Shown: positions 43,540 to 54,258 of the stretch, one piece after another | How the letters are laid out: every line of letters starts with the position of its first letter | Numbering within the stretch: position 1 is the first letter of the stretch | Assembly (NCBI GenBank): GCA_965644315.1 | Contig: CBFFRQ010000067.1 | Coordinates: 744,001-808,000 of the forward strand | Reading direction: 5' to 3' | DNA length: 64,000 nt | From: Caecitellus pseudoparvulus | Taxonomy: Eukaryota > Bigyra: Bicosoecida | The notes under the pieces: model-generated | Seen by the model: the letters and a program-made list of their open reading frames with translations, nothing else | The model's database searches: none | What the model was told of the DNA's origin: nothing | Made by a program: the position numbers and the translations under genes

Positions 43540-44002
43540 GGCAATTCAAGTGCAGGCAGTGAGACGCTCAACACGCCAAAAACCGCACCACGCCGAGGAC
43601 CGGTGTAACTGCGTCGCGGGCGCAGCACATGGTTTGCACAGACTGTAGGGGGGAATACTGTTCGGGGGGGGGATTTTGATAACGTCCTCGGTTCAAGCGT
43701 GGGTGCCAGAGGGCATGTTCAGCCGGCTTCCAGAAAGAGCGGGCACGCTCACCCCGAGCAAGGCGAGGCAAGCTCGTGCGCATCTTCTGCGAGCGCGGAG
43801 GAAAAATAAAAGCACAGCGATCCTAGCGACCTCTCCTGCTGTCGGACACTGCATTTTCCAGGCGTGCCCATCGCAAGGACTCCTCTGAGTGCTTTCGTGC
43901 GAGGCAAGTCGGAGCGGGTGGTGGTGCTGGCAGCACCAACCACTGCACCTGGCCTGGAGCGGCCAGTGAGTCCCACCCACACGAACAGCGTGGCGCGGAG
44001 GT
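43540..44002. promoter_or_regulatory. Divergent promoter region between HECT ligase and coiled-coil protein genes
   Basis: 463 bp separate two divergently transcribed starts (43,539 minus and 44,003 plus). The region must hold both promoters and 5' untranslated sequences. I see a G run near 43,665 and an AAAAATAAAAG stretch near 43,800, but no recognised TATA box or other element, so this call rests on gene arrangement only. Confidence 0.45.
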
Positions 44003-47000
44003 ATGGCGAGCATCTTCCAGAACTTGTTTCGTGGAGGTGGAGAGTCCCGGGCAGGCAGCCAAGCTGCGGCAGAGCAGGAAGGCGACGGGGACGCCGTGCT
44101 TCGAAGCACCAGTGGCGTGCTTGCAGGAGCAGCACAGCGCGTGCGGAAACACTCTGTCGCCGATGTGGAGGACAGCGACGATGAAACCTTGCAGAGCCTT
44201 GACAAGCAAGAAATCATTGAGCGGCTCCGGAGAGCAGAGCTTGCGCGGGATACAGCTGTTGTGAGTGACAGCGCCCCGCTCACGTGCTGCACTGCACTTT
44301 GCCCCGCACCTTCCCGAGCGTGCTGCTGTCTGCTTTGGTCACCCCACGCCACCGCTGTCCGCAGGCGGAAATGATGGACGCGGCATCTTTGCATGCCCAG
44401 GTATCGGAGCTGCAGCAGCAACTTTCACAGTGTCGGGCACAATCGCTGGCACGGGAGGAAACGCTGGCTGCTTGGCAGAGCCAGGCAGTCAGCGTGGCCG
44501 CCATGGTGCAGGCTGTGCGCGACGCATTCGAGGCGCAGCGCCCCAAGCAAGCAGGCAGGAGTGTGCAGGTTGGCGTGGAGGGAGGGAGCAGCCCCAAGTC
44601 CCAAGCCTCCTCGACAGGGACGCCAGCAGCCTTTGCTGGCTCCCGGGCGGAGGGTGCGCTTGTGGTGCCTGTTGACGACGCTGATGTGAAAGTTGATACA
44701 AGCGAGCCGTCTTGTCTGGAGGACGTCTGCTCTGCGCTGGTAGAGGTGAAGGTGCACATTGCTGAGATGGCGTTCACGGCAGAGGAGGCCAAGTCAGGCT
44801 TGCGGCGGCGAGAGGAAGCGGCGAAGGAGGCGGCCGCTGCAGCCGTCGCTGAAGCAGAGAGCCTCACCACCCAGCTCATGAACGCGCAGTCCAGGATTAC
44901 GGAGCTGAACTCGGCCCTTGCAGCGGCCCGCATTGAGGCGCAGGCACTGGAGGGCGACGTGTCCAAAGCCAAGGTGGAGCTGCTCCGCGTGAAGCGCCGC
45001 TCAGCCGCCGTGTCCAAGTACAACACGTGGGGCTCACTGCCCCGCAGCGCTGGCGAATCCGTGCCCCTGGACATGACCTTTGACCAGTGGAGTGCTGGCG
45101 GCGAGGGCAGCACTCCGAGCCCCTCCGCCACAGCGACTTCCAGCGGTATGGACACGGCCGCTCCTCCGGCGGAGGAGGAAGACGGCGCTGGCGCGTCCCC
45201 CTCCCATGACAGCGGCAGGCGGCGATCTGTGAGGTTCTCCATGGCAGCAGTTCCTCCTCCGGAAACAGATTGTGGGACACCGCTGTCCAGGGGCGGCAGC
45301 ACGCCGCCCTCTGAAGCCCGCGCGCCTCGCCTGTCTGTGCAAGGGTCAGGCGGCCGCAGCCACTCCCTGTCGGCAATCAAGGCCAAGGGCCGCGTCAGTG
45401 TGTCCTCTGGCTCGTCCACACCCACCCCCAGGCAGAGCACGGTCTCGGCAACACCGCCCGCTCCTCAGCAGGCTCGCACACCCTCAGCCCCCCCCCGGTC
45501 AGCGGCAGCCACGCCAGGCTCCGCCCCCTCTGCCGCTACTGGCAGCGGGGAGAGGGGCCCATTGCCAGGGCGTCGCCGGGGGGGACACCACCGGGCTGGA
45601 TACAGCACGTTGCCGAAAGGCTTCAGTCTGGCAGGCGTGGGCCCTGAGGATTTCCTGCCGGAAGGGGCGGCGGCGGAGGCGGCCACCCCCTTCGAGCAGC
45701 CGGAGGAGGGCGGCGCGCAGCACGGCGAGGGGGAGGCAGTGGCAGCCATCATGACCAAGGTGCCCCTTTTCAGCAGCCTGGACCATCGAGAGCAACAGGT
45801 GCTGCTGGGGCGCATGGAGAGCATGCGGTTCGGGAACCAGGACATCGTGTTCAACGGCCAGGAGGGAGGCGGCGAGGCGTGGCGCAAGTGGCTGGCCATG
45901 CACGCCCATGGACGGGAGGTGGACGTGACGGGGGACATGTCAGATGCCCTGTTCCTCGTCACGGTGGGCGCTGTCACTGTCTATGCCGCCATCAGCTCTG
46001 CCACAGGCCCATTCGACATGGCGGCCAGGGCGCCCGAGCAGTCCCTGGACAGTGCCGCGGACACGGCGGCTGGCAGTGCACAGGTCAGCGCTGGAGGGAA
46101 GCCACTGCGCCCTGGTGTCGTGCGGTATGCAGCAGGATCGTGCTTCTCTGGTGCAGACGTGGGCGGGGGCGTGGCGGTGGCGCTGGGCGACACTGTGTGC
46201 CTGGCCCTTCGACCCGGCGTGCTGCCCCAGGTTCTGCAGTGGCTGGACTCTGCGCGTCACGTCGCGGAAATCAATGCCCTGAACAAGAGTGCAGACCCGC
46301 TCCAAGTGGCGCGTCTCGCTCATGTCGCGGAAGAGGTCGTGGCTGCAGGTGACTCTGGACGAGCGTACCTCGCAGCCCTGCGCCGACACGCTGACGCAGT
46401 GCAAGACCTGGCTCTCCCAAACCTGTCTCAAGACTTGTACGCCAAGTCCTCCGACTTTGCAGCTGTGTTTCAACCTGGCGCTGACTTTGAGAAGGGCGAC
46501 ATCAACCCAGAACCAACCATCCCCGCCCCACGCCCAACAGCGCCACTCGTGTCTCAGTGGACGGTATTGGGAGCCGAGATTTGCGAGGCGGCCTCCCAGG
46601 CGGTGCGAGATTTGCAACGCGAAGCAGCGGTGTATTTGAATGGTATACGGTTTGACTTGGGCAGTGCTTCTGCAGTTCTGCGCTTGGCAGTCGGCATTGC
46701 CACAGAGGCAGAGCGAAGCCTGCCGACGCTACTTGCAGCAGTGGTGGCAAACCCACACACGACGCCCGCATGTGCCATTCACACCATTACGCGTGATGTG
46801 CTGCTCGCCTGCTCCCGCACACATTCCGGCGGGGACAGCTTCGCACAGTGCTGCACGGTGTTCGGCTCACCTGGTCGTGTTATCATCACACCAGAGCCTG
46901 GCTCAGCCCCACCCATCAACGTGAACATTGCAGACGACACCGTGGAAATCAGCACGCTCAACATCTACCGCGTGACCAACGTCGAACTCGCTGGCGTGCA

Positions 47001-47514
47001 ACCGCTCTCTGCGACTGAGAGGCCCCGAGGCGCAACCAGTGCCAACCTGGGCGACGACTTCCCCGGCACGCCCCACTCCCGCGCAACAAGCCGCGCATCT
47101 TTCGACGACGTGGGCCTGCTTGCTGCTGCCACAACGCTTGCTGCTGAGGACGGCTCAGCTGAGGGGCTTGCTCTGGCCGTTCTGCGCTCTGAAGTTGCCG
47201 AGACGCTGCAATACGCGCCCTTGGCGGACCCTGACGCGATTGTGGCTGAGCTGGCGCCGGGCGAAGCAGCAGCTGCGGCAGCACCGCCCCAAGATACCCG
47301 GAGCTCCATTGCACCCAACCTGTTTGCCAGGCTTTCTTCCGCCTTTGGCGGCAAGCGAGGCAACAGCCTGACACGACGTCGCAGCCTGCGACAGCTGCCC
47401 GTCGGCGAAACCACCGCGAAAACCCCCCCTTCGCTGCTCTGCCCAGCAGTGCTGTCTGTTCGATCTGAAAGGCGCCTTTCCGTCACAGTGCATGTCCTGG
47501 CAGGGGCCTCGTAG
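44003..47514 (+). CDS. Coiled-coil protein with degenerate cyclic-nucleotide-binding-like domain, 1,135 aa
   Basis: Exon 1 is 44,003-44,260 (MASIFQNLFRGG...) and exon 2 is 44,365-47,514. The intron is 104 nt (GTT|GTGAGT ... CCGCAG|GCG, phase 0). Residues ~65-320 are rich in Glu, Gln, Ala and Leu with heptad spacing, interrupted by a loop, and predict coiled coils. Residues ~330-510 are Ser/Pro/Thr-rich and disordered, with RRRSVRF-like basophilic phosphosites. At ~545-710 a segment starting KVPLFSSLDHREQQVLLGRM resembles the start of a cyclic-nucleotide-binding beta-roll (PKA-R/CNG family). I do not see the phosphate-binding cassette (FGE...RxA), and an insertion separates the strands. The ~400 residues after it are unrecognised. 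The role could be scaffolding; nucleotide binding is doubtful. Confidence 0.8.
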
Positions 47515-47612
47515 CCCACTCCTTGCATTGCCTGTCCAATCACGCAAGAACCAGACACGAAGAAGACGCTTGCACAAATACACTGCACACAGACACCCAC
47601 AACGCGAAACGC

Positions 47613-48584
47613 CTAAAACTTCTGGCCTGGGAGAATGGGCGCATTCGGGTCCCGCTTCCAAGCCATGCTGTGAATCACGTGGCGAGCTGGGAATGGCGCG
47701 TTTGCCTGCGGTGGAAAGTATGGTGCCACAGCCGTGTCCAGAATCCAGTACATGGGCCAGTGAGGGATGTCCACGTCAGGCGCGTGCCGCGCTTCGTAAA
47801 AGCAACCGTCCACTCCAAACGCGATGGTGGACGCATTCCACAAAACCTGAAATGTGTGGGGCGTGGAAAAGTCCACTTCGGCGCCGTGCCCCAGGGGCGG
47901 GAACAAGCCCCCAGGCAGCACCTGCTCGTCCTCGCCACAGGCCCGCCCCCAACGATACGATCCCGCGATCGCATTTGCGAATGGGTTCCCAATCATCTCC
48001 ATGATGTCGATTTCCCCTCCAACTGGCCAACAGCACCCGTCGGCAGCCGTGCATGCGGATGGCTCTGGCATCAACCAGTGAGCCGGCCAAATGCCAGACA
48101 CGTTGTTCCCGGGAAGGGATGCCGTCACTTCAAACAGCCCATATCCCAAGGCCACTCGCCCTTTTGTGTCCACCCACCCTGACGTGTAGTTGTACACTTG
48201 CTTCCGACCACCACCATCTGGAATCGGCCCCACAGTCGGGTTCCAGGCGGTCGTCAGGGTCAGGTCGCCGCCACCGACAGCAACAGAGTCAGCAGTGTAG
48301 AGCTGTAGTTCAACAGGGCAGCAGTGGGACTCGTTATTCCTCACATTCCACCGAGTCGCATTCAGGCGATCACCTGAAAAGACCTCAACCCAAGAAGTGT
48401 CCCACTGCGACCCCTCCACGTCCAAACATGTCGCCCCGTTTGCCGTCGAAGACAGAGAGGACAGCGGACCCGACAGGGAACGTGCACTCATTGCATTCCA
48501 CATTGATGCAAGGCTCAGGACCACCAACGCATGCTGCAGCTGGGCCCGCACTGCCATCGCGGAAATTGCTGACCTCACGCCCAA
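47613..48584 (-). CDS. Secreted glycoside hydrolase family 16 (beta-glucanase-like), 323 aa
   Basis: A single-exon frame from ATG 48,584; ATG 48,557 is an alternative. Residues ~14-34 (LQHALVVLSLASMWNAMSA) form a signal peptide. The GH16 catalytic motif is intact in GGEIDIMEMIG: nucleophile E191, D193 and acid/base E196. Supporting family features are YTSGWVDTKGR, GIWPAHWLMP just before the motif, and a WPMYWILDTAV strand near the C-terminus. Several NxS/T sequons fit secretion. GH16 enzymes of this type hydrolyse beta-1,3- or mixed beta-glucans such as laminarin. It may serve feeding or wall remodelling. The length is typical for a lone catalytic domain. Convergent with the coiled-coil gene, 98 bp between stops. 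Confidence 0.9.
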   Translation of the reverse strand: MGVRSAISAMAVRAQLQHALVVLSLASMWNAMSARSLSGPLSSLSSTANGATCLDVEGSQWDTSWVEVFSGDRLNATRWNVRNNESHCCPVELQLYTADSVAVGGGDLTLTTAWNPTVGPIPDGGGRKQVYNYTSGWVDTKGRVALGYGLFEVTASLPGNNVSGIWPAHWLMPEPSACTAADGCCWPVGGEIDIMEMIGNPFANAIAGSYRWGRACGEDEQVLPGGLFPPLGHGAEVDFSTPHTFQVLWNASTIAFGVDGCFYEARHAPDVDIPHWPMYWILDTAVAPYFPPQANAPFPARHVIHSMAWKRDPNAPILPGQKF

Positions 48585-48891
48585 CTGCTAAAAGTCTCAA
48601 TCCCAACGTCAAGCGACAAGGCCCGCACTCTGCATTCCATTCATTAGATGCCAATGAAAAACTTAAGGAAGTTTTGTTGAGGGATTCTAAATTGCCATTC
48701 TCCTACGTTTCATCTGCAGCTCGAAGGAATTCAGTTGCTTTGCGTTTTAGTCAAAGTCAAGGAATCTACACGAGCCACGCCCACAATCTGGCACCTGAGT
48801 GTGGAATACGTTGCCAGCCTCTGTTCGTACAAGTACTGACGCGACTTTGTCCTGGGGGATACTTCAAGACAGTTTTACATCGGGAACTACT

Positions 48892-49317
48892 ACCATCCCA
48901 GGCGACGCCACAACCCCTAACCCTGCCTTTGCCCCCCCCCACGCGCCAGACCCTCTCCAATCCCCACCACAAAATGGCTCACATCACACGTCGAACTTCA
49001 CCCCACAACTTCCCTGCCACACACATACAGTCAAGGATGCACACCTCGCCGCAGCTAAGCGACGCAGTTCACAGGAAGCCCCACACTTGCCAACGCAGAG
49101 CCAGAGACAGACCCACGCTTGCCAGGTCAGGCGGTACCAAGCCACGGATGACACAGAACGCACACCCATGCAGCGTCTCTCGCGCAGGCTGCACCGCGTG
49201 CATATGGGCTGAGTTGGATCAGGGCAGGCACTCTCGTGTGTGAGCCCTCTCACGATGGGACAGCCTGAGTGCGAGCCCTCACAGGACTGTACAAGAGACC
49301 CAAAGACTAGAACGTGG
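48892..49317 (+). repeat. Left arm of long inverted repeat
   Basis: It starts at ACCATCCCAGGCGACG and runs inward to AGAACGTGG. Its reverse complement aligns along its length with 51,342-51,766. Strong shared landmarks include TGTCATCCGTGGCTTGGTAC and CCTGCCCTGATCCAACTCAG (both seen on plus in the right arm). Confidence 0.85.
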
Positions 49318-50174
49318 CTGGGCGTGCTGAAGTATCATGATGGTGAGGCAATGAAGGTGTCCATCGCTTCATCAACCGAAGAGTAGCGGAGTGAAGCTGT
49401 TCCGCATCAAACGGCGTACATGAACCGCAACCAACAAAATATCTTCAAGCACTCTCAACAGATTCCGTAAACCCATTCCGTTTGCAAAAGTACAACTTGA
49501 TACGTCCTTCGCCATGTTGTAGGCCACAAAAGCCTCGCAGGACAAGAGTAGCAAGTGCAGACGACCAAAGACATCGCGAATGACCCTTCTGTTGGATTGA
49601 GATCCAAATATGTAGCTAATGACTGTGGAGGTACAAAACCTCATGCTCATCCACTCTCGTCCCTGTTCTTCAAAAGAGCACGTTATCATTCAAGTATGAA
49701 AACCTGTGGAGTATTCCGGCCCAGTTGTCGTTGATGATGCGCTCTACCTACACATATCGAGATCGAACTGTCGGCAAGACAAAGGTATATGTGGCACACG
49801 CACGACTTCTCAAGCGTGCACAAAACGTTCTCTGTTCTGAATAGCCCATCTAATATCAGAACTTATCAATCGCAGGCAACTCTCGCAACAGTACTTGATG
49901 CTGCGAATTCTTAAGTCTCTGACATTCTGGTTGCTTTCCTTGTGTTACGTTGCGAGGCAACATGCAAGTACATTCTACACACAAGACTGCAAGACCACAC
50001 GATTGCAGTTTTTGCCTGATCTAAGAATCACGCAATGTTTGGCAGTGTCTGAATGCGTCTAGTAGAGCACAGTGCGCAGATGTGCTACTTTGGCGTACGT
50101 TGCTGAGAAATTTGCAAGAATACATTCATGTTTACATGCGCTCAGGATGAAAGCTTGCTCTGAAAAACAAATAT

Positions 50175-50708
50175 TTGAAGAACTCAGCTTTACTGTGGAG
50201 ATCGCATGAGAGTTTGAGCCAAGCAAAGTCTTTCTTAGCTCAGATGTATGTGCAAGTCAGGTGTGCGGAAAGTGTGCCTGAAATTCTGTGCTTTGCGTTT
50301 GCAACAAATGTTTTCATGGTTATGAATTTTGTGATCGTGTTCGACAGCAAAGGCATAGAAGGGTGTATCGCGTGTATTCAAGTTGTTGCGGATGGCGAAC
50401 GAGAGCTCCAAGAGAATCTAATGCGTTTCAAGTTGCGTCAACTGTTCATGTTAAGAGGAGTTGCCTCTTTCATTGATATGTTCGTTTCTGATAGTAGAAC
50501 TTTTAGTATTCTGCGAAGGTCCTACAAGAGTTCTATTTGCTTCACGTTCTTTTTGAATCGTTTTGGGACTACTTTCCGTCTGTGTTTGGATGTCCAGTGG
50601 CAGGCTAGACATCAACGGGTTCCGGTTGTGGCATACATTTGGGACCTCGCTTTGTTTGGAACTCATGCCAAAGGCCTGTCATATGGAAACATGCTAGCGA
50701 AAGGTTGA
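50175..50708 (+). CDS. Hypothetical ORF inside AT-richer island, 177 aa
   Basis: A 177-codon open frame starts MKNSALLWRSHESLSQAKSF and ends at TGA 50,708. It is the longest frame in the island interior. Its composition (many Phe, Val, Ser, Arg; few Ala, Gly, Pro) differs sharply from neighbouring genes, as expected for AT-richer DNA. The stretch CFAFATNVFMVMNFVIVF is hydrophobic and could span a membrane. I recognise no family and it may be a chance frame. Confidence 0.25.
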   Translation: MKNSALLWRSHESLSQAKSFLAQMYVQVRCAESVPEILCFAFATNVFMVMNFVIVFDSKGIEGCIACIQVVADGERELQENLMRFKLRQLFMLRGVASFIDMFVSDSRTFSILRRSYKSSICFTFFLNRFGTTFRLCLDVQWQARHQRVPVVAYIWDLALFGTHAKGLSYGNMLAKG

Positions 50709-51341
50709 GAAGAATGATGTAGGCCACGGTGTCATCTGAAAAGGGGCCTTGAAGTGTCGCCGTTGACGTAGACAAGCTCAATACAAAGGAGGGCGCTTAA
50801 TTGGACTGGCAACTCTGTTGCAAGGATTGCATCCGCGTTTTAGTTCCCATTGACCCTTCTCGGTGCAGAATGTGAAAGTATTCTCATAGAGCAGGGATTC
50901 ATACATAGAGGAGCCATTCGTTGATGGTACAGAATGGCAATGCTGAGGGTTGTCACAGCCTGCAGTTGATCTTGAAGTCGCCTCGCAGTCAACGCGAGCG
51001 GCACTCCTTCACCTTGAGCGGACTTTGGTTGGGATCCAAAGCATGGTACTTTCGTTGCTTTCTTTCAGTGAACGTTAGTAGATGACCACAGCTCTTTCCC
51101 GACAAGTGATTCAAAGTAGTTTGGATTCAGAGCAAGGCTTTTCGTCCCTTTTCCTGTCTTGGCGTCGCTCGTATGGTTCTGGCCCAGCCCGTCAATCCAG
51201 AATACGTGGGGCTTTCCTTCTCTACATGGGGAATGTCAGTGACCTGCCAAAAAAGACTCCAGCGATTCGTTGCTTTTGGTTGTCAAACTGCACGCTCTGT
51301 TGACTTTTCATCGGTTCTTTCCTATCCACAGCGTGCTGGAC

Positions 51342-51766
51342 CACGTTCTGGACTTTGGCTCTCTGTCGCAGTCTTTCAACGGCTCTCACTCAGGCTATCC
51401 CATCGTGAGAGGGCTCATATGCGAGAGTGCCTGCCCTGATCCAACTCAGCCCATGTGCACGTAGTGCAGCCTGCGCGAGAGATGCTGCATGGGTGTGCGT
51501 TCTGTGTCATCCGTGGCTTGGTACCGCCTGACCTGGCAAGTGTGGGTCTGTCTCCCTGGCTCTGCGTTGGCAAGTGTGGGGCTTCCTGTAATTTGCGTCG
51601 CTTGGCCGTGGCGAGGTGTGCATCCTTGACTATAGGCGTGTGGCAGGGAGGTTGTGGGGTGAAGTTCGACGTGTGATGTGAGCCATTTTGTGGTGGGGTT
51701 TGGAGAGTGTCTGGCGCGTGGGGGGGTAAAGGCAGGGTTATGGGTTGTGGCGTCGCCTGGGATGGT
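51342..51766 (-). repeat. Right arm of long inverted repeat
   Basis: Inverted partner of 48,892-49,317. It starts inward at CCACGTTCT and ends at CGCCTGGGATGGT. It differs from the left arm by scattered substitutions and small indels. Both arms are GC-rich compared with the interior. Confidence 0.85.
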
Positions 51767-52006
51767 CGAAGCAATGAGTGTCGGACAGAGCCGCATTGTG
51801 CTCGATGTGTGATGGTTTGGGTTGAGTGCTGGATTGCACTGCACTTTGGCAGGATTTGTCTTGGGTCAAACTCATCTGCACGGTCGTGGTGGGCCATCTT
51901 CCCAACCAGCGTCGTGTCCAATTCGGGTTGTGTTGTTTGCCGTGGGAGCAGCGCTGGGCAGTGTAGGTGGGCGTTTCGTTTTTGCGTTTCGCCGTTCCCG
52001 GGCGCC

Positions 52007-54066
52007 ATGGCGGGGATGGGCGTTTACGTACCTCCGTTCAAGCTTGCCCGGCAAAAGGCTGAGGAAAGCAAGAAAAGCGATGAGGAAGTTCAGAGGGCTG
52101 CATGGGAGACGCTTCGGAAGGGCATCAACGGTGTCATCAACAAGGTGAACGTTGCCAACATCGGCTCGCTGCTGCCGCAGTTGTTTGCGCACAACCTTGT
52201 TCGAGGCCGGGGGTTGTTTTGCCGGGGTGTGATGAAGGCTCAGCAGGCGTCTCCTGGGTTTACACACATATATGCGGCAATTGTGGCCGTTGTGAACACA
52301 CGGCTGCCTGAGAACGGCGAGCTTTTGCTCAAGCGTGTCATCATCCAATTCCGCAGAGCCTTCCGGAGGCGAAACAAGGTGTGTGCTGTGACTTTCGAGG
52401 ACTCCATGGTGCGGTGACACCCTCCCAATTGTTTTCACAGATGCAAGCCGTTGCGTTGGTGAAGTTCATTGCCCACCTGGTGAACCAGCAGGTGGCTCAC
52501 GAGGTGCTGGCGCTGCAGGTGCTTTCGTTGCTTCTGGCTCAGCCGACGGCGGATAGTGTGGAGATCGCCATTTCTTTCGTGAAGGAGTGTGGGCAGCTTC
52601 TGGCTGACGTCAGCCCAGCAGGTTTGAACGCTGTCTTTGAGCGGTTCCGGTCCATCCTGCACGGCGGCGGAGTGGACAAGCGTGTGCTGTACATGGTGGA
52701 GGCTCTGTTTGCAGTGCGCAAGGGGGGCTTCGAGCAGTTCCCTCGCCTGCTACCGGAGTTGGACTTGATTGAGGAGGGCGAACAGATCACCCACGAGCTG
52801 GGCTTGACCGACGCTATGGACAAGGAGGATGCGCTGGACGTGTTTCGCGTGGACCCAAAGTTCAAGGAGAACGAAGCGTTGTGGGGGCGCATCCGGCAGG
52901 AGATTATCGGCGACAGCGACAGCGACGGCGACAGCGACAGCGGTGAAAGCGACGGCAGCGACAGCGACAGTGCCTCTGGGTCGGACAGCGGAAGTGCAGC
53001 GCAGCCCCCTGCAGCGGCGGCCGCTGCGGTTGGGGCAGGTGCTGCGCCCGATGCTGTCGAAGCAGAGCCTATCGACCTGGCACAGCTGCGTCGGACGATT
53101 TATCTGGTGATGATGTCCAGCTTGGACTTCGAGGAGTGCGCTCACAAGTTGTTGGGCCTGCGCATTCCAGAAGAACACGCCATCGAGGTGTGCAACATGA
53201 TCGTCGAGTGCTGCGCACAGGAAAAGACGTATCGCAAGATGTTCGGGCTGCTGGGGCAGCGGTTCTGCATGCTGCGAGGGCCATACAGGGAGTTGTTTGA
53301 AGAGGTGTTTGCCCGGCAGTTCGCTAACGTGCACAGCCTGGAGACGAACAAGTTGCGGAACGTGGCCAAGTTTTTTGCACACCTTCTCAGTACCGACGCC
53401 CTGCCGTGGACTGTGTTTGAGTTTGTGCGGCTGTCGGAAGAAGACACCACCAGCAGCAGTCGCATCTTCTTGAAGGTTTTGCTGCAGGAAGTCATGGGCG
53501 CAGTGGGCATGGCAACGCTGAAAACACGGCTGCATGACCGCTCCATGCGGCAGGTGTTTGAGGGCATGTTGCCCATGGCAGACCCGCGGGCCACGCGCTT
53601 TGCCATCAATTTCTACACCAAAATTGGGTTGGGCGCTTTGACTGACGAAATGCGGCATCACCTGGCAAACGCCCCTGCACTGCTGGCTGCTCAGCGGGCC
53701 CGCGCTGCTCAGCTTGCATCAGACAGTAGCAGTGATAGTGGCTCAGACAGTGACTCATCGTCTGGTAGCTACAGCAGTCGCAGCTACAGTAGCCGCAGCT
53801 ACAGCAGCAGGAGTCGAAGCTACAGCAGCCGCAGCCGCAGCTACAGCAGCCGCAGCCGCAGCTACAGCAGCCGCAGCCGTAGTCGGAGCCCCAGTCGTCG
53901 CCGGGATCGAGGGAGTGATAGGGATCGCTCGCCGCCTCCCCGCAGCCGCCGAGGTCGGTCAGCATCGAAAGAGCGCCGTATGACAGCGCGCAGCCCGACC
54001 CCTCCTCCTCGCGCGGCTTCGACAGCTGCAGCAGCTGTGTGTGCTGCCCCCCCTGACCGGCGATGA
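52007..54066 (+). CDS. CWC22: Pre-mRNA-splicing factor CWC22 homolog (MIF4G/MA3, RS tail), 665 aa
   Basis: Exons 52,007-52,378 and 52,441-54,066 flank a 62-nt intron (AAG|GTGTGT ... TTCACAG|ATG, phase 0). The junction RRNK|MQAVALVKFIAHLVNQQVAHEVL reproduces the conserved CWC22 MIF4G helices. Residues ~1-260 are the MIF4G domain (GVYVPPFKLAR at the start). An acidic linker with (GDSDS)n follows. The MA3 domain is at ~345-540 (LRRTIYLVMMSSLDFEECAHKLL...). The last ~110 residues form an RS domain with tandem SYSSRSR units. CWC22 is a spliceosome component that binds eIF4A3 and helps load the exon-junction complex. The length is shorter than human CWC22 because the flanking tails are shorter. Confidence 0.93.
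52911..52980 (+). repeat. GACAGC hexamer-like tract in CWC22 acidic linker
   Basis: About a dozen imperfect GACAGC/GACGGC units encode an Asp/Ser/Gly-rich linker between the MIF4G and MA3 domains. It stays in frame and is coding, but is a slippage-prone microsatellite. Confidence 0.8.
53770..53885 (+). repeat. Coding minisatellite of the CWC22 RS domain
   Basis: Near-identical AGCTACAGCAGCCGCAGC-type units of 15-24 bp repeat at least five times and encode SYSSRS/SYSSRSR. The array is in frame and probably varies in copy number. RS dipeptides are phosphorylation targets of SR-protein kinases. Confidence 0.85.
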
Positions 54067-54176
54067 TGTCAATGCAGTGGTCGTCGGTTTGTCAAGGCAC
54101 GTGATTTTGGTCTACCATGACGGGTCAGATCATGCACTGAGATGGTCATATAGCTTAGATCTGCCTCCCCTGGCAT

Positions 54177-54249
54177 GTCCGGTTGGCGCAATTGGCAGCG
54201 CACTTGACTACGGATCGAGAGGTTGCGGGATCGAGGCCCGTGTCGGACT
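54177..54249 (+). tRNA. tRNA-Arg(ACG), intronless
   Basis: A 73-nt cloverleaf folds completely: acceptor GTCCGGT/GTCGGAC (two G-U pairs), D-stem GCGC/GCGC with loop AATTGGCA, anticodon stem CTTGA/TCGAG with loop CTACGGA (anticodon ACG, 54,210-54,212), 5-nt variable loop, and T-stem GCGGG/CCCGT with loop ATCGAGG. The discriminator base is T. Internal promoters are box A TGGCGCAATTGG (54,184-54,195) and box B GGATCGAGGCC (54,228-54,238). CCA is not encoded. The unusual point is A instead of T at position 54. It reads CGU/CGC/CGA after A34 is converted to inosine. Confidence 0.92.
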
Positions 54250-54253
54250 CTTC

Positions 54254-54258
54254 TTTTT
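54254..54258 (+). terminator. RNA polymerase III terminator of tRNA-Arg
   Basis: TTTTT begins 5 nt after the discriminator base of the tRNA, the usual Pol III stop signal. Confidence 0.85.

Larger units (their letters stand above)
48892..51766. mobile_element. AT-richer island bounded by long inverted repeats (putative fold-back element)
   Basis: Two arms of about 425 bp (48,892-49,317 and 51,342-51,766) are inverted copies, roughly 85-90% identical by eye and least similar at their inner ends. They enclose about 2.0 kb that is visibly AT-richer (one sampled 60-bp line is 45% GC) than the surrounding genes. The interior has no recognised domain and only short open frames. No target duplication is evident outside the arms. 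This could be a non-autonomous fold-back transposon, two inverted copies of a repeat, or an insertion of foreign DNA. The repeat is directly visible; its nature as a mobile element is inference. Confidence 0.55.

Noticed and set aside
44280-45440. Minus-strand open frame of 386 codons
   Set aside because: Antisense to the coiled-coil gene; its composition mirrors the sense-strand Ala/Ser-rich codons.
49372-49689. 105-codon minus-strand frame in the AT-richer island
   Set aside because: Short, no recognisable motif, and expected by chance in sequence of this composition.
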